Source: JBNGDW01 sp049975325
GTDB lineage: Bacteria > Cloacimonadota > Cloacimonadia > JGIOTU-2 > JBNGDW01
Assembly: GCA_049975325.1 (NCBI GenBank)
Contig: JBNGDW010000093.1
Span: 1 to 5,090 of the forward strand
Length of the DNA: 5,090 nt
Direction: 5' to 3'
Part shown: in pieces, positions 1 to 5,090 of the stretch
Layout: the number at the start of each line of letters is the position of its first letter
How positions within the stretch are numbered: the first letter of the stretch is position 1
Notes under the pieces: generated by a model
What the model saw: only the letters and a program-made list of their open reading frames with translations
Told to the model about the DNA's origin: nothing
Databases searched by the model: none
Made by a program: the position numbers and the translations under genes

Positions 1-145
1 ATGTATGGCCTACAAACTCAGGAATAATCATTGACCTGCGCGACCAGGTTCTTATCACCTGTTTTCTGTTTTCCTTATCTAATTTTTCTATCTTTTTTAT
101 TAAATATTCATCAACAAAGGGGCCTTTTTTTACTGATCTTGCCAT
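1..145 (-). CDS. rpsS: 30S ribosomal protein S19, N-terminal part (runs off the window)
   Basis: S19 sits in the head of the small subunit, where it pairs with S13 and contacts the A-site region. The reading frame begins at the ATG at 145-143 and gives 48 residues before the window ends, so about half of the usual protein of roughly 90 residues is present. The start MARSVKKGPFVDEYL and the later TWSRRSMIIPEFVGHT are the family's hallmark segments. An AAGGA ribosome binding site at 156-152 overlaps the rplB stop codon and lies 6 bases from the ATG; the gap from rplB is 9 bases, which suggests coupled translation. Position after rplB matches the standard S10-cluster order, in which rplV would come next beyond the left edge. 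The protein is cut by the window, not broken. Identification is secure. Confidence 0.97.
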   Translation of the reverse strand, partial: MARSVKKGPFVDEYLIKKIEKLDKENRKQVIRTWSRRSMIIPEFVGHT

Positions 146-154
146 AACTTATCC

Positions 155-985
155 TTACCTCTTAGTTCTTTTAATTATATATTTATCAGAATATTTTTTC
201 TTTTTTCGAGTTTTATAACCTTTTGCGGGCAGCCCCCAGGGAGATACGGGATGGCGTCCACCAGAACTTTTCCCTTCTCCCCCACCCATTGGATGATCCA
301 CCGGGTTCATTGCCACGCCTCTTACTCTTGGTCTTCTGCCTAACCATCTTTTACGCCCTGCCTTACCCAGTGAAACTTTTTCATGTTCAATATTACTTGC
401 TCTACCGATTGTGGCATAACAGTCTTCTCTCACAAGATGAATATCACCAGAGGGCATTTTTATGTGCACATATCCATCTTCTTTTGCAAGAACTTCAGTC
501 CCGGCACCAGCGCTTCTTGCTAACTGTCCACCTCTACCTGATTTTAATTCTACATTATGGACAACTGTGCCCAATGGAATTCTTCTTAGGGGTAACGCAT
601 TGCCAATTTTTATCTCTGCTGTCTCTCCTGCTACAACTGTATCGTTTACCTTTAATCCATCTGGAGCTATGATATATCTTTTCTCGCCATCTGCATAGAA
701 TAGCAATGCTATTCTTGCTGTACGGTTAGGGTCATATTCGATTGCATGAACTCGGGCGGGTATATTTGCTTTGTCATGCCGCTTAAAATCAATATAACGA
801 TAAAATCGCTTATGTCCACCACCTCTATGCCGAATCGTAATGCGACCTTGATTGTTCCGACCCGCTTTTTGCTTTTTCGGGGCAATCAAAGACTTCTCCG
901 GTTTAGTTTTTGTAATTTCTTCAAACTTATATCCAGTATAGTAACGTCTACTGGGTGTTACAGGTTTATATTTCTTTATAGCCAT
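155..985 (-). CDS. rplB: 50S ribosomal protein L2
   Basis: L2 is one of the largest and most conserved 50S proteins. It binds 23S rRNA, helps join the subunits and supports the peptidyl-transferase centre. The 276 residues match the usual length of 273-277. Visible family segments are GRITIRHRGGGHKR (residues 47-60), EYDPNRTARIALL (83-95), the RNA-binding core LKSGRGGQLARSAGAG (147-162), and the C-terminal GVAMNPVDHPMGGGEGK (223-239) followed by RHPVSPWG. His231 corresponds to the functionally important His229 of E. coli L2; the second His of the common DHPHGGGEG form is Met here, a change I believe also occurs in other bacteria. The tail is strongly basic. The ATG at 985-983 has a GGAG site at 995-992, 6 bases upstream. 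It follows rplW after an unusually long 75-base spacer and precedes rpsS by 9 bases. Confidence 0.98.
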   Translation of the reverse strand: MAIKKYKPVTPSRRYYTGYKFEEITKTKPEKSLIAPKKQKAGRNNQGRITIRHRGGGHKRFYRYIDFKRHDKANIPARVHAIEYDPNRTARIALLFYADGEKRYIIAPDGLKVNDTVVAGETAEIKIGNALPLRRIPLGTVVHNVELKSGRGGQLARSAGAGTEVLAKEDGYVHIKMPSGDIHLVREDCYATIGRASNIEHEKVSLGKAGRKRWLGRRPRVRGVAMNPVDHPMGGGEGKSSGGRHPVSPWGLPAKGYKTRKKKKYSDKYIIKRTKR

Positions 986-1060
986 AGATTACTCCACAAT
1001 TAATATAAGGTGCGAAAAACATTAAAATACATCTCATCTGTCAATCTTCTCAAGCAAATT
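986..1060 (-). other. 75-base spacer between rplW and rplB
   Basis: This is the only sizeable non-coding stretch in the window; the other spacers are 3 to 22 bases. On the coding strand it holds the rplB ribosome binding site (GGAG, 995-992) and an isolated TTGACA (1044-1039) with no acceptable -10 box 16-18 bases downstream. The only inverted repeat seen is a weak TTAAT/ATTAA pair. I see no terminator, since there is no GC-rich stem followed by a T run. It may be an untranslated leader for rplB, a site of mRNA processing, or simply drift; the sequence does not decide. Confidence 0.5.
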
Positions 1061-1354
1061 TTATTCTAATACTTCAAATTCTTTTATGGTTTGACCCTCT
1101 TCGAGAAACACGATAGCCTTTTTAATGCCAGGTCTGCGTCCCTGGTATCTTCCAAGAGATTTAGGCTTTCCTTTATGATGAATGGTATTCACGCTTCTTA
1201 CATTTACACCAAATAAATTTTCCACTGCCTGCTGAATCTCTATCTTATTTGCATCTCTACTTACTTCAAACATATATCCGTTAGCTTCGGCAATATGATG
1301 CATTCCTTTCTCAGTAAGAATGGGCCGAATAATTATTTTACGGGGATTTCTCAT
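1061..1354 (-). CDS. rplW: 50S ribosomal protein L23
   Basis: L23 lies at the mouth of the peptide exit tunnel and is the docking point for trigger factor and the signal recognition particle. The 97 residues match the usual bacterial length of about 95-100. The N-terminal NPRKIIIRPILTEKG (residues 3-17) carries the family's IIRP-TEK signature. It is followed by ANKIEIQQAVENLFGV (35-50) and the extended-loop segment VNTIHHKGKPKSLGRYQGR (55-73), which reaches into the tunnel region. The start overlaps the rplD stop as ATGA (1354-1351). A strong AAGGAGA site at 1368-1362, inside the end of rplD, sits 7 bases upstream. This arrangement points to translational coupling with rplD. The gene ends in TAA. 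Nothing looks truncated or abnormal. Confidence 0.97.
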   Translation of the reverse strand: MRNPRKIIIRPILTEKGMHHIAEANGYMFEVSRDANKIEIQQAVENLFGVNVRSVNTIHHKGKPKSLGRYQGRRPGIKKAIVFLEEGQTIKEFEVLE

Positions 1355-1968
1355 TTGAATGTCTCCTTCATTTTTTCCAGAGCCTTCTCAGTAATTATAA
1401 TATCGCTTGCCCGTATCACTTCATATGCACAAAGGTCTTGAGCGCGTATAGTTGCGACATTGGGTAAATTAGAAAAGGAGCGAATAAGAGTAAGAGAATT
1501 ATCTGGAAGTACAATCAAACAGCGCTGATATTTTATACCCATATTTTTCAATATTTCAGCACTATATCTGGCAGAGGCAGATTCAATGTCAATATCCTCA
1601 ATTATACTAATGTGCCCTTTTCTGCTGCTCAGGGCAGAGATTAATGCAATCCTTTTTTTCTTCTTTGGAACTTTCTTGTACTGGTCTTTAGGTTTTGGCC
1701 CAAAGACTACACCTCCACCAACCCTTATTGGACTTTTCTTTGATCCAGCCCTTGCTCTGCCTGTGCCCTTCTGTCTATACAATTTACGCGTGGATCCTCG
1801 AACTTCAGCTCTCTCTTTAGTAGAGGCCGTACGCGGATATTGATTCGCCATATACATCTTAAGGACTTCATACAAGACAGCTCTATTGATCTTTTCATCA
1901 AAAAGATTATCTGGAAGGTCTACCTGTCCAATTTTCTCACCATTATTTTTATATTTTATTGCTTCCAT
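1351..1968 (-). CDS. rplD: 50S ribosomal protein L4
   Basis: L4 is an early 50S assembly protein whose long loop lines the exit tunnel. In E. coli it also represses its own operon, at both transcription and translation. The 205 residues fit the family. The tunnel loop is clear: RAEVRGSTRKLYRQKGTGRA (residues 53-72), then GSKKSP (75-80) and GGGVVFGPKPKD (84-95), followed by KKKKRIALISALSSR (102-116). Tyr64 replaces the Trp found in E. coli (KKPWRQKGTG), and IRVGGG replaces the common IWRGGG form. The globular C-terminal half (about 120-205) has the usual LIVLPDNSLTLIRSFSNLP and ASDIIITEKAL stretches. The start is fixed: the only in-frame codon between the rplC stop and the ATG is TGT. Whether L4 regulates here is unknown, because the usual leader before rpsJ is absent. 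Confidence 0.97.
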   Translation of the reverse strand: MEAIKYKNNGEKIGQVDLPDNLFDEKINRAVLYEVLKMYMANQYPRTASTKERAEVRGSTRKLYRQKGTGRARAGSKKSPIRVGGGVVFGPKPKDQYKKVPKKKKRIALISALSSRKGHISIIEDIDIESASARYSAEILKNMGIKYQRCLIVLPDNSLTLIRSFSNLPNVATIRAQDLCAYEVIRASDIIITEKALEKMKETFK

Positions 1969-1971
1969 ACA

Positions 1972-2607
1972 TCACCTTGATTTACTCTTTCGTATAATAA
2001 CCAAGCTATTTCTATGACCTGGAACAGCTCCTTTAATCAGGAGAAGATTTCTCTCTTTATCCACTCGAAAGATTGATAAATTTTTAACTGTAACCCGCTT
2101 ATTTCCAGCCCGACCAGGCATTTTTTTCCCACGAAATACTCTGGAAGGTGTTGCAGAACTACCGATTGAGCCAACTCCACGAAAAGATTCATGTGTACCA
2201 TGGGAAACATTCTTTCCTCTAAAATTGTATCTTTTCATCGCTCCAGTAAATCCTTTGCCTTTTGAGGTCCCAATCACATCTACAACTTCCGCCTCTTTAA
2301 ACATATCTACTGTTAAGTTAGAGCCGACTGGGTAATCTTTCAAGGTGTCTGGGTCAACTCTAAATTCCCTTATAAGCTTATGAAAGTCCACTTTTTGTTT
2401 TTTAAAGTGACCAGCCTCAGGTTTTTTGAGTTTTGCTGCATCAACTTTCTGAAAACCAAGCTGAAGAGCATTATATCCTTCCTTTGCTAGATTGCGATGT
2501 TGAACTACCGTGCAAGGGCCAGCCTGAACAACGGTTATGGGAACTGACTTGCCGTTATCATCGAACAATCTTGTCATACCAATTTTTTCCCCGATTAGAC
2601 CCAACAT
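1972..2607 (-). CDS. rplC: 50S ribosomal protein L3
   Basis: L3 is an early 50S assembly protein. Its internal extension reaches toward the peptidyl-transferase centre. The 211 residues match the family (about 205-215). The N-terminus MLGLIGEKIGMTRLFDDNG (1-19) is diagnostic; VDVIGTSKGKGFTGAMKRYN (109-128), SHGTHESFRGVGSIG (135-149) and RVFRGKKMPGRAG (156-168) form the central signature, and the protein ends with RNLLLIKGAVPGHRNSLVII. The region aligned to E. coli GQNQTPG reads GSSATPS here, so the glutamine that E. coli methylates with PrmB is absent. SFRGVGSIG is also slightly unlike the more common HRxPGSIG form. AAGGAG at 2618-2613 lies 5 bases before the ATG. The gap from rpsJ is 22 bases, and the stop codon is only 3 bases from rplD. 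Confidence 0.97.
   Translation of the reverse strand: MLGLIGEKIGMTRLFDDNGKSVPITVVQAGPCTVVQHRNLAKEGYNALQLGFQKVDAAKLKKPEAGHFKKQKVDFHKLIREFRVDPDTLKDYPVGSNLTVDMFKEAEVVDVIGTSKGKGFTGAMKRYNFRGKNVSHGTHESFRGVGSIGSSATPSRVFRGKKMPGRAGNKRVTVKNLSIFRVDKERNLLLIKGAVPGHRNSLVIIRKSKSR
1975..1978 (-). promoter_or_regulatory. ribosome binding site of rplD, within the end of rplC
   Basis: An AAGG core lies in the last codons of rplC, 6 bases before the rplD ATG at 1968-1966. The rplC stop TGA (1974-1972) is in the same frame as rplD and is separated from it by one codon, so no start further upstream is possible. Terminating ribosomes probably re-initiate directly on rplD. Confidence 0.7.
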
Positions 2608-2629
2608 ATCAACTCCTTAAAATAAAAAT

Positions 2630-2935
2630 TTATGTAATTACTTCTATATGCACACCTGCAGGAATGCTCAAATTCCTAATGGCGTCCGCTGTTTTAGGGG
2701 TTGCATTCTCAATATCAATGATTCGCCTGTGAATCCGCATTTCAAATTGTTCTCGAGACTTTTTATCAACATTTGGAGAACGGAGAACAGTATAAAGTTT
2801 TCGTTTTGTAGGTAATGGAATAGGGCCTTTGATCGTAGCCCCTGTTCCCTTTGTGTTTCTTACTATTTCTGCAACTGATCTATCCAATAGCGAGTGGTCA
2901 TAGGCTTTCAGCTTTATTCTTATCTTGTCAGTCAT
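2630..2935 (-). CDS. rpsJ: 30S ribosomal protein S10 (NusE)
   Basis: S10 is a 30S head protein. With NusB it also forms part of the transcription antitermination complex on rRNA operons and links RNA polymerase to ribosomes through NusG. The 101 residues match the family's usual 100-105. Visible signatures are KIRIKLKAYDHSLLD (residues 4-18), GPIPLPTK (37-44), the ribosome-inserted loop LRSPNVDKKSREQFEMR (51-67), RRIIDIENATPKTADAI (70-86) and the closing LSIPAGVHIEV. The start ATG at 2935-2933 is preceded by GAGGG at 2944-2940, immediately after the fusA TGA stop. Only 9 bases separate it from fusA, so there is no room for an E. coli-like S10 leader and no intervening tuf gene. S10 therefore appears to be read as part of a joined str-S10 transcript. 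Confidence 0.98.
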   Translation of the reverse strand: MTDKIRIKLKAYDHSLLDRSVAEIVRNTKGTGATIKGPIPLPTKRKLYTVLRSPNVDKKSREQFEMRIHRRIIDIENATPKTADAIRNLSIPAGVHIEVIT

Positions 2936-2944
2936 TTTTCCCTC

Positions 2945-5056
2945 TCAATAACCTAGCAATTTTTCTATAATTTTTTTTGAAATATTCTCAGGGACCTTAT
3001 CATATCTTAAGAATTCCATGGAGTAAGAGGCTCTGCCCTGTGATATAGAACGTAGACTTGTAGCGTATCCTAAGGCTTCACTTAGTGGAACCTCTCCCAA
3101 GATTATCTTTACATTTTCCCTATCTTGAATTTCAATAACTTTTCCGCGTCTACTCGTAAGATCATTAATAATATTTCCCATATTTTCTTCCAGAGCTACA
3201 ATATGCAAACGCATAATCGGCTCCAAAAGAGCCATATCTGCTTTCTGTAGAGCATTATTAAAAGCTATTGAAGAAGCGGCTTTAAATGCAAGTTCCGTAG
3301 AGTCAACAGGATTTGATGATCCTCCAATGAGGGAGACCCGCAGATTTTCTACTTTATTTCCAGTAAGATGACCACTTTCGGAAGTTTCGATTATTCCTGA
3401 GTAGATGGCTGGCAAAAATTTGTGTGGTATAATATCATCAGTGACTTTATTTTCGAATGCGATTCGCACCGATGGCTCATCAAATGGTCCTTCAAAGGGC
3501 TCAACCTGCAATTTTACATGTGCGTATTGTCCATGGTCTGCAATCTTTCTTTCAAATTTAGCTTCTCCCTGTACGGGGGTGGTGACAGTCTCTTTATATG
3601 TTACGCGGGGTTTTCCTACATTGACATCTACGCCAAACTCTCGCTGCAATCTATCAACAAGGATTTCTAGGTGCAATTCGCCCATACCGTATATCAATGT
3701 TTGCCCTGTATCTTCATCTTTTTTCACTATATAAGTAGGATCCTCATCTAGTAATCCAGGGAGAGATTCTTCAAGGCTCTCTTCATTTTCCCGAGTACGA
3801 GGTTCAACAACAATTGAAATAACAGGTTCTGGAAATCTAATTTTTTCAAGCAATACTGGATGATCAATATCAGTAATAGTATCTCCAGATTTAGCTTCGC
3901 GGAGCCCAGCAAGAGCACATATTTCTCCTGCCAGTAATTCATTTTTATTAGTAGAGCGATTTGCATGCATCTGGAGAATACGTGTAATGCGTTCTTTTTT
4001 ACCTGTGTTCACATTAAGAACGAAATCGCCTTTTTTCACTCTTCCCGAATATGCTCTTACATAAGTAAACTTTCCTGTATAAGGGTTGACTTGATTTTTA
4101 AACGCAAGTGCGGCAAGCGGTTTATCAATATCAGCGACAATTTTATGTTTTTGGTTAGATCCAGGTACCACTCCTTCAATTGGAGACACTTCAGTAGGAG
4201 AGGGCAAAAAATCTACCACGCTATCGATAAGAGGCTGGATACCTTTGTTTCGAAGAGCAGCCCCACATAATACAGGTATAAATTGAGAATTAATTGTTGC
4301 ACGCCGTATTACAGGAATGAGGTCGCTGTTTGAAATTGGCTCTTCCTCCAAATATTTCTTCATAAGGTCTTCATCAAATTCAGATACTTTCTCAATCAGC
4401 TTATCTCTGTAAAGCTTTGCGCTCTTTTGGGTTTCACCTGAAATTCGTGGATCTGTAAGATCACTAATGGTAAAATCTATACCTAAAGGATCGTTATCAT
4501 ATATGTACGCTTTATTACTGAGCAAATCCACCATACCCAAAAAACTTTCTTTATCAAATATAGGTATTTGGATAGGAAATGCATTTGGGGAAAGTTTTAC
4601 TTTTATCATATCAAGTACATTGTAGAAATCGGCTCCCAGTCTATCCATTTTATTTACAAATGCAATGCGGGGCACATGAAATTCATCTGCCTGATGCCAG
4701 ACTGTTTCTGACTGTGCTTCTACACCTGCGACTCCACAGAAAATTACCACAGCGCCATCCAGCACCCTGAGTGACCTTACAACTTCCACAGAAAAGTCAA
4801 CATGTCCTGGTGTATCTATAATATTTATTCGATGATCATTCCAGTAGCAGGTTGTCGCGGCAGAAGTTATCGTAATTCCTCGTTCTTTTTCCTGCTCCAT
4901 CCAGTCCATTGTGGCGGTCCCCTCATGCACCTCGCCCATATTATAAACTGTCCCGGTATAAAACAAGACTCTTTCGGTAACAGTTGTTTTACCTGCATCT
5001 ATATGGGCTATGAAGCCAATGTTCCGTATCTTATCCAATTGATATGACGATTTCAT
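2945..5056 (-). CDS. fusA: translation elongation factor G (ribosomal translocase GTPase)
   Basis: EF-G is a cytoplasmic GTPase that drives tRNA-mRNA translocation and, with RRF, recycles ribosomes. Its 703 residues are typical. The G domain has the P-loop AHIDAGKT (17-24), switch I ending RGITIT (Thr62), DTPGH with catalytic His85 (81-85) and NKMD (135-138). G5 reads GAAL (265-268) where GSA is usual. Domain II follows from about 310, domain III contains EDPTY and GMGELHLEI (457-465), and domain V ends YATSLRSISQGRASYSMEF. Domain IV (about 481-605) is unusual: the first tip loop reads KIADHGQ (504-510) instead of QSGGRGQ, and the second reads GGSSNPVDS with Asn582 where E. coli has His583. 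TetM-type protection proteins are shorter and begin differently. The gene starts 10 bases after rpsG without a clear ribosome binding site. The family is certain; the subgroup and whether it is the only EF-G are not. Confidence 0.96.
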   Translation of the reverse strand: MKSSYQLDKIRNIGFIAHIDAGKTTVTERVLFYTGTVYNMGEVHEGTATMDWMEQEKERGITITSAATTCYWNDHRINIIDTPGHVDFSVEVVRSLRVLDGAVVIFCGVAGVEAQSETVWHQADEFHVPRIAFVNKMDRLGADFYNVLDMIKVKLSPNAFPIQIPIFDKESFLGMVDLLSNKAYIYDNDPLGIDFTISDLTDPRISGETQKSAKLYRDKLIEKVSEFDEDLMKKYLEEEPISNSDLIPVIRRATINSQFIPVLCGAALRNKGIQPLIDSVVDFLPSPTEVSPIEGVVPGSNQKHKIVADIDKPLAALAFKNQVNPYTGKFTYVRAYSGRVKKGDFVLNVNTGKKERITRILQMHANRSTNKNELLAGEICALAGLREAKSGDTITDIDHPVLLEKIRFPEPVISIVVEPRTRENEESLEESLPGLLDEDPTYIVKKDEDTGQTLIYGMGELHLEILVDRLQREFGVDVNVGKPRVTYKETVTTPVQGEAKFERKIADHGQYAHVKLQVEPFEGPFDEPSVRIAFENKVTDDIIPHKFLPAIYSGIIETSESGHLTGNKVENLRVSLIGGSSNPVDSTELAFKAASSIAFNNALQKADMALLEPIMRLHIVALEENMGNIINDLTSRRGKVIEIQDRENVKIILGEVPLSEALGYATSLRSISQGRASYSMEFLRYDKVPENISKKIIEKLLGY

Positions 5057-5066
5057 CTTATTTTAC

Positions 5067-5090
5067 TTACATTCTAAAGTGTGCAAAAGC
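5067..5090 (-). CDS. rpsG: 30S ribosomal protein S7, last seven codons (runs in from beyond the window)
   Basis: The frame ending at the TAA at 5069-5067 reads AFAHFRM. This matches the conserved end of S7, which is AFAHYRW or AFAHFRW in familiar bacteria. S7 organises the 30S head and is the usual gene just before fusA, so both the residues and the position agree. The tail ends in Met rather than Trp. Ten bases separate it from fusA. With only seven residues visible, the call leans partly on context. Confidence 0.8.
   Translation of the reverse strand, partial: AFAHFRM

Noticed and set aside
223..1003. Several plus-strand open frames opposite rplB, up to 149 codons
   Set aside because: They lie wholly or almost wholly opposite a secure L2 gene, resemble no family, are rich in Leu, Cys and Ser as expected of antisense to basic codons, and overlap each other in different frames.
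966..1037. A 23-residue minus-strand frame starting in the rplW-rplB spacer and overlapping the start of rplB
   Set aside because: It lacks a convincing ribosome binding site, overlaps the rplB start and resembles nothing known. It is short enough to occur by chance in A+T-rich sequence.
1016..1044. A possible internal promoter for rplB (TTGACA at 1044-1039)
   Set aside because: At 16-18 bases downstream the hexamers are ATGTTT, TGTTTT or GTTTTT, none of which is an acceptable -10 box.
1586..2732. Plus-strand open frames opposite rplD, rplC and rpsJ
   Set aside because: They are antisense to well-identified ribosomal proteins, with no recognisable domain and no sign of being translated.
3405..5047. 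Plus-strand open frames, and one minus-strand alternate frame at 3748-3966, inside fusA
   Set aside because: All are nested in the 703-codon EF-G gene, which is intact and conserved; they are frame shadows.
2945..5056. Possibility that the EF-G gene is a tetracycline-resistance ribosomal protection protein or an EFG II paralogue
   Set aside because: The P-loop, switch I and DTPGHVDF/NKMDR motifs, the length and the operon position all fit a translocase EF-G. TetM-type proteins are shorter with a different N-terminus, and EFG II has a clearly different G domain.

Overview
The window is a stretch of bacterial ribosomal-protein operon. It lies at the junction of the 'str' cluster (rpsL-rpsG-fusA) and the 'S10' cluster (rpsJ-rplC-rplD-rplW-rplB-rpsS). 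Every real gene is on the minus strand, so transcription runs from the right end of the window to the left. In transcription order they are the last seven codons of rpsG (S7), fusA (EF-G), rpsJ (S10), rplC (L3), rplD (L4), rplW (L23), rplB (L2) and the first 48 codons of rpsS (S19). The DNA is A+T-rich and the genes are tightly packed, with spacers of 3 to 22 bases and one 4-base overlap. The only real gap is 75 bases between rplW and rplB. No promoter, terminator, mobile element, repeat array, tRNA or CRISPR was found.

The proteins are plainly bacterial: the gene order, the family lengths and the Shine-Dalgarno sites all agree. UGA ends three genes (fusA, rplC, rplD) and UAA ends four, which argues for the standard bacterial code and against lineages that read UGA as an amino acid. 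I cannot place the organism in a phylum from this sequence alone. Two features may help: tuf is missing from its usual place between fusA and rpsJ, and EF-G has an unusual domain IV.

Together the genes supply the translocase EF-G, a 30S head protein that doubles as a Nus factor (S10), two other 30S head proteins (S7 and S19, both partial) and four 50S proteins that act early in assembly or line the exit tunnel and peptidyl-transferase region (L3, L4, L23, L2). Co-transcription would keep these in balance.

No undescribed multi-gene system is visible, and most of the window is ordinary housekeeping sequence. The observation most worth following is in fusA. Both loops at the tip of EF-G domain IV, which enter the decoding centre, depart from the usual consensus, including Asn in place of the well-known His (E. 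coli His583).
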